Shown here: piece by piece, positions 1 to 8,337 of the stretch
How positions within the stretch are numbered: the stretch's first letter is position 1
Layout of the letters: every line of letters begins with the position of its first letter
Origin: Rodentibacter caecimuris
GTDB lineage: Bacteria > Pseudomonadota > Gammaproteobacteria > Enterobacterales > Pasteurellaceae
Direction of reading: 5' to 3'
Length of the DNA: 64,000 nucleotides
Assembly: GCF_001019715.1 (NCBI RefSeq)
Contig: NZ_BBXJ01000001.1
Location: forward strand, 1,612,001-1,676,000
The notes under the pieces: generated by a model
Told to the model about the DNA's origin: nothing
The model's database searches: none
The model's input: the letters and a program-made list of their open reading frames with translations, nothing else
Position numbers and translations under genes: made by a program

Positions 1-133
1 TTACTACCCCAACAACGGCCCCTATGCCTACAACAACAAAAAGTTCCGTCATGGTCATTCCCCGAAAGACGGTCGGTGAGCGATTGATACGCTCAGGAAG
101 AAAAGTAATGGTTGAATGAGAATGCTCTTGCAT
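1..133 (-). CDS. T4SS protein, TIGR03750-like (N-terminal part, cut by window edge)
   Basis: The first 44 codons of a gene that continues past position 1. The start is the ATG at 131-133. The visible protein has a short polar N-terminus containing LPERINRSPTVFRG, followed by a hydrophobic segment rich in Val and Gly. That PERIN...FRG motif followed by a membrane helix is typical of the TIGR03750 family of small inner-membrane proteins in GI-type conjugation systems. It sits directly downstream of the TIGR03745-like gene, as expected in this ICE class. Only part of the gene is seen, so the family call rests on the N-terminus and on synteny. Confidence 0.7.
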   Translation of the reverse strand, partial: MQEHSHSTITFLPERINRSPTVFRGMTMTELFVVVGIGAVVGVV

Positions 134-142
134 GGGATGTCC

Positions 143-523
143 TTATAACATATCAATCGCTTTAGTAATTAACCAAATAATGACAATAAGAAGTCCTACA
201 CCCACACCGCAAATCATGCCGAATTCACCCCATGTTTTTTTACCGGCACGCACTTCTCTGAAGGTTTCAATCGCAGAGCCTGCTACAACAAAAAATGCCC
301 AGCAACACACTAATAAACCCAATAATGTCGCAATATCAAAACCATAATTTTTTATGGTTTCCATAATACCGGAGCCTTCACCACGGCTAGGGGCATCCAT
401 TTTAGGAATACCTTTACCACCGCCTCCGCCAGTAGCTAATGCATTTCCGGTTTGTAACGCCAATAATGGAATGGCAAGTGCAGCTTGTTTACCGTATTGT
501 TTCAATTTCACGAATGTTTTCAT
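143..523 (-). CDS. T4SS small membrane protein, TIGR03745-like (probable pilin-like subunit)
   Basis: A protein of 126 residues starting at the ATG at 521-523, where the MKTFVKLKQ signal-like segment begins; a longer reading frame extends upstream but would overlap the preceding gene. It has an N-terminal signal peptide ending near ALA, a Gly-rich stretch, and two hydrophobic helices separated by a short charged loop (FREVRAGKKTWGEFG). This two-helix, VirB2-like layout and the position between TIGR03758 and TIGR03750 match the TIGR03745 family of GI-type T4SS. A role as pilin or channel subunit is inferred from topology. Confidence 0.75.
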   Translation of the reverse strand: MKTFVKLKQYGKQAALAIPLLALQTGNALATGGGGGKGIPKMDAPSRGEGSGIMETIKNYGFDIATLLGLLVCCWAFFVVAGSAIETFREVRAGKKTWGEFGMICGVGVGLLIVIIWLITKAIDML

Positions 524-551
524 TAGATGTTCCTTAATATTGAAAATAAAC

Positions 552-794
552 CTAACGCAATAAAAAATAGCCCATAATGCAAAAAAACAAGACGCCACGC
601 ACAATCAATCCGCCAAAGGTACTCATCTTCATGTTACCTTCCCGCAAATCTTTAAATGCATTTACCCAGATATATGCCAAGACCAGGAAAACGCTGACAA
701 AAATCAAGCCTATGATGAGGATATGAAGTTCGTCAGGCGTCGCACCTGAACCGGCTTTAAAGGCATTTTGTACTACAGATGACTTGTCCGACAT
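552..794 (-). CDS. T4SS small membrane protein, TIGR03758-like
   Basis: An 80-residue protein with two predicted transmembrane helices (about residues 24-43 and 60-78) joined by a charged loop containing FKDLREGN. The N-terminus reads as a short soluble segment ending GATPDELH. The size, the two-helix form and the position between RAQPRD and TIGR03745 match TIGR03758 of the ICE conjugation cluster. It is 2 bases from the RAQPRD gene stop, so translation is probably coupled. The exact function in the family is unknown; a structural part of the inner-membrane complex is likely. Confidence 0.72.
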   Translation of the reverse strand: MSDKSSVVQNAFKAGSGATPDELHILIIGLIFVSVFLVLAYIWVNAFKDLREGNMKMSTFGGLIVRGVLFFCIMGYFLLR

Positions 795-796
795 CG

Positions 797-1108
797 TTAG
801 TTTTTCCGGAGTTTATCGTAGTAACCGGAAAGGCTTTTAAGTTTGCGAGGGTCGCGTGGTTGGGCGCGATCACCGTTAATGTAGAGATTAATCCCTTGTT
901 TAACGGTATTAATATCTTGATGCGCTTTTTGATAATCAAAATAGAGACGACTTTTCAGCCCGGCATTCGCACTTTTTTGGGCACGAACCAAAGCTTGTTT
1001 AGCCGATTCTAGTTGTCTCATAGCTTGTTCTAATTCACTGGTTTCATCAGCATAAGCAACCGTTGAACATGCTAATGAAAAGAGAAAAATGAAAGCAGCG
1101 TTACGCAT
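797..1108 (-). CDS. ICE protein, RAQPRD family (TIGR01690)
   Basis: A 103-residue exported protein with a signal peptide of about 20 residues (MRNAAFIFLFSLACSTVAYA) followed by a helical body with many Gln, Glu and Ala. The diagnostic sequence GDRAQPRDPR is present near residue 82 and names the family. RAQPRD proteins are plasmid or ICE-borne and periplasmic; their role in conjugation is not established. It begins the transcription unit RAQPRD-TIGR03758-TIGR03745-TIGR03750, preceded by a 129-bp gap and by a terminator-like hairpin that ends the upstream operon. Confidence 0.9.
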   Translation of the reverse strand: MRNAAFIFLFSLACSTVAYADETSELEQAMRQLESAKQALVRAQKSANAGLKSRLYFDYQKAHQDINTVKQGINLYINGDRAQPRDPRKLKSLSGYYDKLRKN

Positions 1109-1207
1109 GAATTTCTTGCTCCAAAGGTTAATTTTATTGCAAAGAAATAATGCAAAATTTAGGAAAGGATTGTAATGAGAAATCCTATTGAGAAGTAAGA
1201 GAGTTTA

Positions 1208-1232
1208 TTTAAAGCCCACAAAGGTGGGCTTC
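1208..1232 (-). terminator. Probable terminator of the pilL-to-TIGR03747 operon
   Basis: Arms AAGCCCAC (1212-1219) and GTGGGCTT (1224-1231) form an 8-bp hairpin with a 4-base loop. On the minus strand an A/T-rich tail follows with only short T tracts. It lies just after the stop of the TIGR03747 gene and before the RAQPRD unit. Confidence 0.6.
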
Positions 1233-1237
1233 CTTTA

Positions 1238-1933
1238 TTATAAATGTTTCTTAAAGTTTGACAGCGTAAAAGAAATCGTCAGTCCAAAGAAAACGGCAGA
1301 GGGGATTAAAATCCAGTTAGGGTGAATGGAAAAAGGAATAGATAAATACAATATCCAAGCAACAAGCATGACCGGAAAAATCGCTCTTTTAGCATGATGG
1401 TATTTAAATGCGGATTCCCGTCCTACGCCAAAACGACGTAAATCCCGCTGAACCAATCCATCTACAATACCCACTAAAGCCGCAAGTAAAAACAATGGGC
1501 TGGTCAGCACAATGATCATTAATCGAATAATGAACGTGATGATGACATAAAGTGCAGATTCAACGTAATCGCGTAGATAATGATAAATCCATGCCCCCCA
1601 TTCAGAGCTTGAGGGATCATTAAGCCAAGCCTGAATCCCGGTTCGCACAAATAACCAATGATGTGTTTGTAAAATTGCCCACTCCACAAATTCCACGGGC
1701 GTACTATAAAGAAGACTTTTTTGAAATTCAGTGGAAAACCAACCGAACTCATTTTTCATCACCAGTTTACTGTGTAGATAACCGGGTGGCTCCCAATATT
1801 GAAACGCAATACCCACCCATTCAATGACGATACTGAGTAATAACGAGAAAATGAGTGTGCCAATCACTTTGCAAGGTAAGAATTCCTTTTTCTTCTTTTC
1901 CGGTTGGCTTTTATCTTGTTCGTTTCCTGCCAT
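1238..1933 (-). CDS. ICE integral membrane protein, TIGR03747 (PFL_4697) family
   Basis: A 231-residue protein starting at the ATG at 1931-1933 (MAGNEQDKSQ). It has a Lys/Glu-rich N-terminus, one helix at about residues 25-45, a soluble periplasmic segment, then three or four further helices. The motif RDLRRFGVGRESAFKYHHAKR between the later helices is characteristic of this family. The start overlaps the stop of the upstream 120-residue gene by one base (TAATG), implying translational coupling. Family members are always found with TraD in GI-type conjugation clusters; a role in the inner-membrane assembly is inferred. Confidence 0.85.
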   Translation of the reverse strand: MAGNEQDKSQPEKKKKEFLPCKVIGTLIFSLLLSIVIEWVGIAFQYWEPPGYLHSKLVMKNEFGWFSTEFQKSLLYSTPVEFVEWAILQTHHWLFVRTGIQAWLNDPSSSEWGAWIYHYLRDYVESALYVIITFIIRLMIIVLTSPLFLLAALVGIVDGLVQRDLRRFGVGRESAFKYHHAKRAIFPVMLVAWILYLSIPFSIHPNWILIPSAVFFGLTISFTLSNFKKHL

Positions 1934-2295
1934 TAATTCACCTTTTGTTGTGATAAACGCTGACACTGCACAAGCACGTCACCGGGATATTGTTGTGTAA
2001 AACGCAACCAAAAACTAAAATAACCTTCCGGGAGTACCGTACCGAATTTAATTTCCTCATCATGACTCCATACTTCAATCCCATATTGAGCAAGATAATT
2101 ATCCAGTTGATGTAATGACCACTGATGTTTTTCCCACTCCGGAAAAATTGTCTCGACAAAAAAGACAAGTCGTTCATTATCAAATTGACCCACTGAAGAT
2201 AATCCAAAAGGTGCGCCCATATCAATATCCAGATTCACCCGACAATCCGGTGTATCGGTAATTCGCATTTCAATCTTTGTATTTTTCATTATCAT
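1933..2295 (-). CDS. Unknown 120-residue protein between TraD and TIGR03747
   Basis: A soluble protein without signal peptide or membrane segment; acidic, with several aromatic residues and an ending SQQKVN. I do not recognise the family. The first ATG (2293-2295) is preceded by AAGAGA at good spacing and lies within the end of traD, so the gene overlaps traD by 26 bases; a second ATG two codons later is also possible. The tight overlap on both sides shows it is part of the transfer operon, so a role in DNA transfer or secretion is likely but not shown. Confidence 0.7.
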   Translation of the reverse strand: MIMKNTKIEMRITDTPDCRVNLDIDMGAPFGLSSVGQFDNERLVFFVETIFPEWEKHQWSLHQLDNYLAQYGIEVWSHDEEIKFGTVLPEGYFSFWLRFTQQYPGDVLVQCQRLSQQKVN

Positions 2296-4429
2296 ATGAT
2301 TCTCTTAATGTTTTTTGAGACAACGCTTCAAAGGCTTCTACCGCCTCTTTATTGGGCTGATAATGATGCACACCTTCCCACCAAGAATCTGTCGTTCGAT
2401 AGTTATTTCGCATATAGTCGGCAAGTTGCTGTAAAGATGAGGGCATCATATCGTCTTTATCTTCAACCGGTAATGGCATTCTAATCTTCCACAATTGAGA
2501 GCCTTCTATTAGGGCAAAGGCCTGTCCCTTGGGTAAATTCGTAATATCCGCAGCAGAAAGCATCGGTTTTGATTTTACTGTCACCCTATCGCTCGTATTA
2601 GAGCCGAAATCCTCATATGAATTGGGGTTCGTATTATCACTTGTGCCGGAAAGCGCCATCACTTCCAATATATTTACTTCATGTAAATTTTTCGTCATGA
2701 CTTCTGCTGTCGCTTGTTCTTTAACCCTAAGCATCACAAGCGTATTAAAGTTACCAATGATTTGCCCGGCTTTTGCTCTATCTTGCGTCCTTGCTTGAAT
2801 ATCAGAAATGGTTTGCGTGTATGCCGTAACTTGAATACCTGCCCCACCGCCTTTATTGATTAATGGGATAAATTCATCACCAATTAATTCGTTAAATTCG
2901 TCACAATGTACATTGATGGCAATCTTACCTTGTTTCGCATTGGCTTGCTGAGGTAATCCTTCATTGACCCCAAATTTATAAATATGCCCAGCCATCGAGA
3001 CCAAATCAGCAAACATGGAATTGCCCACAGCAGAGGCGACTGTCAAATCAGAGAGTGCATCAAGCCCAATATAAACAATCCCACGCTTACGGATGACTTC
3101 TTCCCAATCAAAAATAGGGCGCGTATCTGTAATATCGGAATAATCCGGAGAAAGCAATTCAGCCACTTTACCCGATGTTAATTTTTCCAATAACGGCAAA
3201 AGCGAGGCCACAATCTTATCAAAGTAAGTTTTGTCATAACGTACCGCACTACATAATCCATCCAATACGGGATCAAAAATTTGTTCATCACGAATATATT
3301 GATCGACGGCAATGACCTCCGGACTACGCCCTCTCATTGCAAGCGAGGATTTATTCGGATCGACTTTGACTGCTGCTTCCAGAATCGTCAACCAGATTTT
3401 TTTATCTTTCCGATCGAAATAGAATCTAGCATAATCCAAGAAAAGTGACTCTATACTTCGAACATAGCGTGCAATTTGTTCATAATTAGGGCGACGTCCA
3501 AGTTCAACTAATGCCCTGGAAATAATATTCACAAATCGCCAGGCAAACTCTTTAAATGCTGCCGAATTCCCCGCACCGCTTAATTGACCGGAAATTCGAG
3601 ACGCCACTTCGGTGATTTTATTAAAACGCCCAACGGCATTATAGCGGGCAGAAATATCCGGCCAGCCTAAATGAAAAACATAGAATTCTTTTTCCCGACC
3701 TGCCCTCTTCGCTTCAGCATACATTCTTTTGAGAATATCGGCATCCCCTTTAGGATCGATAAATATCACGACTTCACGCTCTTCAAAGCGGCTACCTCGA
3801 TTGATATCTTGTGTAATTAATGTCTCAGCAAGTCGTGTTTTTCCAACACGGGTTGTCCCTAATACCAACATATGACCTACACGACTACTTAAGGGAACCG
3901 TCACATTGACTTCGTTTAATTCAATACCATGAATTGCTGGAATGCCTTCAACCGGAGGTAAGGGTCTAAAAGGATTAAAAGGACTGTCTTTTGACGTCAA
4001 TTTAGCAATAAAGCTATCGCTGTGTTTCTTCTCAAATTCACGTACCCAGGTAAAAGACCTGGAAGGAAGTGTGTATTTTTCGGCAGATTGCTGAAAGCAA
4101 TCATGTAATCGCTGTGTATGTTTTTGTTGCCAACGAAACCCTTTACCTAAAAAAAGATCACGTTTAAATACCGGTATTTGTTTACTGGTTAAGGCATAGT
4201 ACGGTAAACGTTTTAAATTTCGGTGATAACGTAAAATCTGCCAACCCTCGTGTGCCCGTTTTGCACCAATTAAGCCAAATCCCAATGCCATGCCATATCC
4301 TACATGCGGTTTTAACGCTACCGCCCAAGGTGCATAAGCACAAAGACCGGCAGCCATCGTACAAATCGCTGTCGTATAAAATTCGACAGGAGGGCGTAAT
4401 AATGCTTCAACAAGATATTTATTACTCAT
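2270..4429 (-). CDS. traD: Conjugative coupling factor TraD (T4SS ATPase, TIGR03743-like)
   Basis: A 719-residue type IV coupling protein that would bring the relaxase-DNA complex to the secretion channel. The N-terminus carries two hydrophobic segments (about residues 20-57). The P-loop GTTRVGKT is at residues 191-198, and a Walker B-like NVHCDEFNEL lies in the C-terminal half. Downstream motifs typical of the VirD4/TraG family include GGAGIQVTAYTQT. Length fits the ICE TraD family. It lies 14 bases after the TIGR03765 gene, in the same operon. No disruption is seen. Confidence 0.93.
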   Translation of the reverse strand: MSNKYLVEALLRPPVEFYTTAICTMAAGLCAYAPWAVALKPHVGYGMALGFGLIGAKRAHEGWQILRYHRNLKRLPYYALTSKQIPVFKRDLFLGKGFRWQQKHTQRLHDCFQQSAEKYTLPSRSFTWVREFEKKHSDSFIAKLTSKDSPFNPFRPLPPVEGIPAIHGIELNEVNVTVPLSSRVGHMLVLGTTRVGKTRLAETLITQDINRGSRFEEREVVIFIDPKGDADILKRMYAEAKRAGREKEFYVFHLGWPDISARYNAVGRFNKITEVASRISGQLSGAGNSAAFKEFAWRFVNIISRALVELGRRPNYEQIARYVRSIESLFLDYARFYFDRKDKKIWLTILEAAVKVDPNKSSLAMRGRSPEVIAVDQYIRDEQIFDPVLDGLCSAVRYDKTYFDKIVASLLPLLEKLTSGKVAELLSPDYSDITDTRPIFDWEEVIRKRGIVYIGLDALSDLTVASAVGNSMFADLVSMAGHIYKFGVNEGLPQQANAKQGKIAINVHCDEFNELIGDEFIPLINKGGGAGIQVTAYTQTISDIQARTQDRAKAGQIIGNFNTLVMLRVKEQATAEVMTKNLHEVNILEVMALSGTSDNTNPNSYEDFGSNTSDRVTVKSKPMLSAADITNLPKGQAFALIEGSQLWKIRMPLPVEDKDDMMPSSLQQLADYMRNNYRTTDSWWEGVHHYQPNKEAVEAFEALSQKTLRESYDNEKYKD

Positions 4430-4443
4430 CTCTCACCTCGATG

Positions 4444-4950
4444 TTACTGAGTAATCAGAGAATCTGTCATCAGTAATGGATAATGATAAATACCAATACG
4501 ATCAGCTAACGTGTCTGCTGCCACGGGCATTAATGATAATTTCGGGGCTAAATTGCGCAATTGGTCAAGTTCTTCCGCCGTATTGACATTAATCACCAAT
4601 CCGGTTGCTTGTTGCTGAACCAATTCCTGATAATTTGCTTTCAACCATTGTTTTGACGTTTCATCAAAACCAATTAAGAAAATAGGCATTGCGCCGGGTA
4701 AATTAACCGGTTTTGACTCAACCTGCCCTACCGTCCACTTATGTGATACCACAGGAAGTAACATATTTTCAGACATCTCCCCCGGTACGGCATTAGGGTG
4801 CTGAGGTGCATTTTCTGTATGGACAGGTTGAATAGATTCATAAAAACGTACCGCACTTTCCCCCCCTAAATCTGCAATGATCTTTAATTCTGCGAAGGAG
4901 TGTGCGGAAAAGAATAATCCAAGCCATAAAAAATGATTTAATTTCTTCAT
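4444..4950 (-). CDS. ICE protein, TIGR03765 (PFL_4695) family
   Basis: A 168-residue exported protein. A signal peptide of about 20 residues (ending HSFA) precedes a body beginning ELKIIADLGGESAVRFY, a stretch typical of this family, and ending with RIGIYHYPLLMTDSLI. The family is confined to PFGI-1-class ICEs and always lies next to TraD; its function is unknown, and export suggests a periplasmic role in the transfer apparatus. The start overlaps the stop of the upstream protease-like gene by one base (TAATG), so the two are translationally coupled. Confidence 0.87.
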   Translation of the reverse strand: MKKLNHFLWLGLFFSAHSFAELKIIADLGGESAVRFYESIQPVHTENAPQHPNAVPGEMSENMLLPVVSHKWTVGQVESKPVNLPGAMPIFLIGFDETSKQWLKANYQELVQQQATGLVINVNTAEELDQLRNLAPKLSLMPVAADTLADRIGIYHYPLLMTDSLITQ

Positions 4951-5954
4951 TATTTTTGCTCCAAAATTTTATCTACGATATCACCCACTCCGCCATACTC
5001 CTCCTCGAGGAGCCATTCATCACTAAATTTTTCAAAGCGACCAAATGGGAAAGGAAAACCTTGCGGAAAGGTAATGTCTGCTTGCTGGAAAAATGGAATA
5101 ATCTCGTGACCATACAAAATCTTATTTTCAATGAGCATGGAAGTGAGTTGCTTATAGACGGATAAATTCAAACTAAAAAATGCTTGTAATAGCTGCGTTT
5201 GTTTCTCTTTTAAGGCATTTAATTTCGCCTCATTGGCATTAAATTCAAACTCAGAGAGCGGCTCAATATAAAAAATACCCTTAAAATGGTTTTTTAAATA
5301 AAGGCGGGCAAGCTCAAACCATTCATGATTATCATAGATAGAACCTAGTGAATTATCTTGTAACAAGATACTTTCTCCCTCACGACCGGCAAGGGAGGCG
5401 AGCATTTGCCATTCAATAAATAACCGACTTTGTGTGACCCGTTTAGAAGTAAAAGCGGAAACATAGCCTAAACTTGTAGTATTATCCGTGTGTTCCTTCA
5501 CTTCAACTTTCATAGAAGGGGGCAATTGACCTAATGCACCATAAACAAGAAGATGACCGGCCTCATGGGCACCGACATATCGAATATCTTGCGGTGTCAT
5601 TTTTCTATGGATAACAGATACCCCGCTGGGTAACCTACCTTGTTCATTGCTTTTTGGAGAGAAAATACCGCAAATAAAACGCACCATTTTTTCGGCAAGG
5701 ACAATAAACACCCCAAAAGATAAACAGGTACTATACAAATCGGTAAAAAACCGATGATACTCGGGTGTATTGGGTTTTATTGCGATAAGTTGAACTAACG
5801 TTGTGTCAAAATCGGTTGGTAAAAGTAGATAGAACCAAAAAATACCATAGCTAGCTAATGCCAAAAATAACGCATTTGCCATCATAAAAATAAGTTGTCG
5901 TATAAACGAAAAAATAGTACGAATGGGGTTAGAAGATAATGATATTCCAAACAT
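4950..5954 (-). CDS. Membrane HExxH metallopeptidase, M41 (FtsH-like) domain without AAA module
   Basis: A 334-residue protein with two hydrophobic segments (about 20-45 and 75-97), then a soluble domain containing HEAGH at residues 130-134, the zinc-binding signature. Downstream, MLASLAGREGE and GSIYDNHEWFELAR resemble the stretches around the third ligand of M41 peptidases such as FtsH. No AAA ATPase domain is present, so unlike FtsH it would lack ATP-driven unfolding. Placed between a transglycosylase and TIGR03765 genes, it may process or clear components of the conjugation apparatus. The metal site is seen; substrate and role are inferred. Confidence 0.72.
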   Translation of the reverse strand: MFGISLSSNPIRTIFSFIRQLIFMMANALFLALASYGIFWFYLLLPTDFDTTLVQLIAIKPNTPEYHRFFTDLYSTCLSFGVFIVLAEKMVRFICGIFSPKSNEQGRLPSGVSVIHRKMTPQDIRYVGAHEAGHLLVYGALGQLPPSMKVEVKEHTDNTTSLGYVSAFTSKRVTQSRLFIEWQMLASLAGREGESILLQDNSLGSIYDNHEWFELARLYLKNHFKGIFYIEPLSEFEFNANEAKLNALKEKQTQLLQAFFSLNLSVYKQLTSMLIENKILYGHEIIPFFQQADITFPQGFPFPFGRFEKFSDEWLLEEEYGGVGDIVDKILEQK

Positions 5955-5962
5955 TTTAGTTC

Positions 5963-6748
5963 CTACATCTTGACGGTGTTATCAATCCAGAGCACATTAT
6001 TATCGCTAGGCTCAATCCAAATCATTGCGTTTTTTACCGCACTTTGACCTGTTGGCAACGACGGTTTTGTCTCTGTAGTTGAAGGTCGTTTTTTATGAGT
6101 CTGTGGCTTAATCCACACGATTTCAGTTTGCTTTCCTGTCTTCGATACAAAATTTGCTATAGATTTATGGCTGTTATATCGCCCTGTTTGGTAAGCGATA
6201 AATTGTTTTACCGACATTCCCCGTTTCATACCATTTCGACGCATATTGCGAATATCTTCAGCCGTTGAACGCCCTAAAATGGCACGATGCAATCCCTCTA
6301 AACCAATATTATGAGCTAAATACAAATTCTCATCGGTTGGTTTTATGCCTCTTTCTACAAATTGCTCTATATGCCACCGGGCATAAAGTGCGGTTGCCAA
6401 AGTGTTGATGTATTTATTATGACGGGGATCGAATCGCGTATTACGATTTTTTGCCGTTACCGGACGCATGCCTATACGATATCCTTCAACGGTATTGGAT
6501 AAAAAATTCCAGGTTCCCATAGTAAATTGTCCGACGCCGATAGGGCCTGTTGGCGAGATTTTTCCATACCAACCGTCTTCCATCTTAACCAGCCCCCGCA
6601 ACATTGTTTCACTGACTTGATAACGATTTGCCGATTCTTTGATATACGTATCAATTTCACGCCCAAATCCGTTAAACCGAGCTTGTGTAACCAAAGGTAA
6701 GGTAAGCAAGATACAACCCAATTTGATTAATAAGTGAGATTTATCCAC
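5963..6748 (-). CDS. Lytic transglycosylase (SLT-like) of the conjugation cluster
   Basis: A 261-residue exported protein with an N-terminal signal peptide (about residues 1-23). The likely catalytic Glu is E57 in MLRGLVKMEDGW, followed by SPTGPIGVGQFTMGTW, the usual G-x-x-Q pattern of SLT lysozyme-fold enzymes. The C-terminal 60 residues are Lys/Thr/Pro-rich and low complexity. Such enzymes open peptidoglycan locally to let the secretion channel pass. The start lies 22 bases inside the end of the TIGR03759 gene. The first catalytic motif departs from the common ES form (ED here). Confidence 0.82.
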   Translation of the reverse strand: MDKSHLLIKLGCILLTLPLVTQARFNGFGREIDTYIKESANRYQVSETMLRGLVKMEDGWYGKISPTGPIGVGQFTMGTWNFLSNTVEGYRIGMRPVTAKNRNTRFDPRHNKYINTLATALYARWHIEQFVERGIKPTDENLYLAHNIGLEGLHRAILGRSTAEDIRNMRRNGMKRGMSVKQFIAYQTGRYNSHKSIANFVSKTGKQTEIVWIKPQTHKKRPSTTETKPSLPTGQSAVKNAMIWIEPSDNNVLWIDNTVKM

Positions 6749-7482
6749 TGCCCTTCTCCATCAATGCCAAATGCAGCCGGCATTTTCCCCTTTGCATATT
6801 TTGCCCAATTCAAGTTGAGATCGTGGTTTAAGGTAATTTGACGTTTTTTGACTTTCTCCACATTAATATGATTCGCTAATGCCCAATCACGAATCTTGTT
6901 ATCATCTTTTCGACTATCGACAACATAGATGTCAACTTGTGTGTCTCCGGCATAATTCAATAGTTTCATCATATCGCGACCACATTCTTGACAGTCATTA
7001 ATACGGGTAAAATAAATAATACGGCGAATATTGCCGGATTGAATTTGGCTATCGCCTACATTAAATGGCAAGATATTCGGGTACAATTCATTAAATGCTT
7101 GCGTATAAGCAATTTGAAAGGCGATTTCTTTTTCTGCCCGTTCAAACTCTTTTTTGGCAAGTAATCTCGCATAACGTCGCCGCTCTTCCTCTGTTGTGGC
7201 CTCTACACCTAACGCTGTCAATGGGTCAATATTCGGTGTCCAAATACCACGTGCACCGTGTTTCATCACTGTTTCATATTGTTGCCAATCACGCTCGGTC
7301 AATCCCCACTCAGACCATTTATTTTCAGTCAACGACTGAGTATGATTCTGCTGTTGGGTAGAGGTGTTGGATTGAGAAAACACCTGCTTAGTTAAATTTT
7401 CATTTTGAGAAACGGAAGTAGCGAAAGTAGGGAAACTCAAGACAAGTGGAGTCAATAACGCGAGGGGCTTAAAAAATTTCAT
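6727..7482 (-). CDS. ICE protein, TIGR03759 (PFL_4693) family, thioredoxin-like C-terminal half
   Basis: A 251-residue exported protein; the start is the ATG at 7480-7482, which follows TTGGAG, not the upstream in-frame ATG. After a signal peptide come the family motif EWGLTERDWQQYETVM and DPLTALGVEA. The C-terminal half has a hydrophobic strand followed by CQEC (from NDCQECGRDM), then IYVVDSR, an arrangement like a thioredoxin fold with a CxxC redox pair. The family is found only in GI-type conjugation clusters. A role in disulfide handling of pilus or channel parts is inferred. Confidence 0.87.
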   Translation of the reverse strand: MKFFKPLALLTPLVLSFPTFATSVSQNENLTKQVFSQSNTSTQQQNHTQSLTENKWSEWGLTERDWQQYETVMKHGARGIWTPNIDPLTALGVEATTEEERRRYARLLAKKEFERAEKEIAFQIAYTQAFNELYPNILPFNVGDSQIQSGNIRRIIYFTRINDCQECGRDMMKLLNYAGDTQVDIYVVDSRKDDNKIRDWALANHINVEKVKKRQITLNHDLNLNWAKYAKGKMPAAFGIDGEGQWINLTY

Positions 7483-7571
7483 AGTCGCTCCAATAAATAA
7501 AATCATTGAGGCGACTATGCCAAAAAGACTGGAAAATCGTAATGAAAAATTCTATCGTGATTGGAAATAAT

Positions 7572-8243
7572 TTACTTCATGCCGATATCCACATCTACCC
7601 GTTCTTTAGGCTGAGGCGATAGTGGAATGGAGGCACGTTTTTCAAAACAGACTTGACGACGTGTATCATCGACAATCAATTCAAATGCCTCACCAACAAG
7701 CATTTGTAACGCATCCCGTAACCGCATTGAGCCAAATTGATAATGAACTTTTGGTAACGGACGTCCAAATAACTGACGCACATCTTCATCAGCCGGCAAA
7801 CTACATAAATTATAACCGGTATTATTTAAAGTGGTGTGCAACCCTTGACGTACTGTCGCCGTATATTGTTTTTTCTTAACCGGTACATTGACATCGACTA
7901 ATTGCTCCAACAGATATTTTTGTCCGCCGATTGGTGCACTGGTGACGAGCGTATAACGACCATAACGAATCACTTCGGGATATTCTTCATAGGTGGTATT
8001 GATATAAATATCCTCGCTGACCTTGCGGTAGGAATTTACCTCTTTTACACTCCCTATGGTTTGTTCTGTTAGCCGAATCGTCGTATTCGGAATTGTCGTA
8101 GATTGTGTCGTGGTGATAGGTTGTTGTGTCGGCATTGGAATACCGGGAGAAAGCGCCGACTCATCGGAAGTGGCATTTTGGGCACACCCGGAGAGTATCA
8201 AAGATGTGGTTACAACGGCTAGGGTTAAAACCGCTTTTTTCAT
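7572..8243 (-). CDS. pilL: PilL-like ICE lipoprotein (TIGR03748 family)
   Basis: A 223-residue protein starting at the ATG at 8241-8243, preceded by GAGGTGA; a GTG two codons upstream is less likely. The N-terminus is a lipoprotein signal with lipobox LSGC. The conserved part runs YGRYTLVTSAP, then RPLPKVHYQFGSMRLRDALQ and VDDTRRQVCF near the C-terminus, the TIGR03748 pattern, also called PilL N-terminal domain in PFGI-1-class ICEs. It opens the operon running down to TIGR03747. It is probably an outer-membrane-associated part of the mating apparatus. Confidence 0.85.
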   Translation of the reverse strand: MKKAVLTLAVVTTSLILSGCAQNATSDESALSPGIPMPTQQPITTTQSTTIPNTTIRLTEQTIGSVKEVNSYRKVSEDIYINTTYEEYPEVIRYGRYTLVTSAPIGGQKYLLEQLVDVNVPVKKKQYTATVRQGLHTTLNNTGYNLCSLPADEDVRQLFGRPLPKVHYQFGSMRLRDALQMLVGEAFELIVDDTRRQVCFEKRASIPLSPQPKERVDVDIGMK

Positions 8244-8337
8244 AGTCACCTCAAGTTTATAGTAAAAAGATACTGTTACTATGCAAAAAACGATTGTTGT
8301 TTTTAAGGAAAAAACAAAAAAAAGATTGAAACAATTT

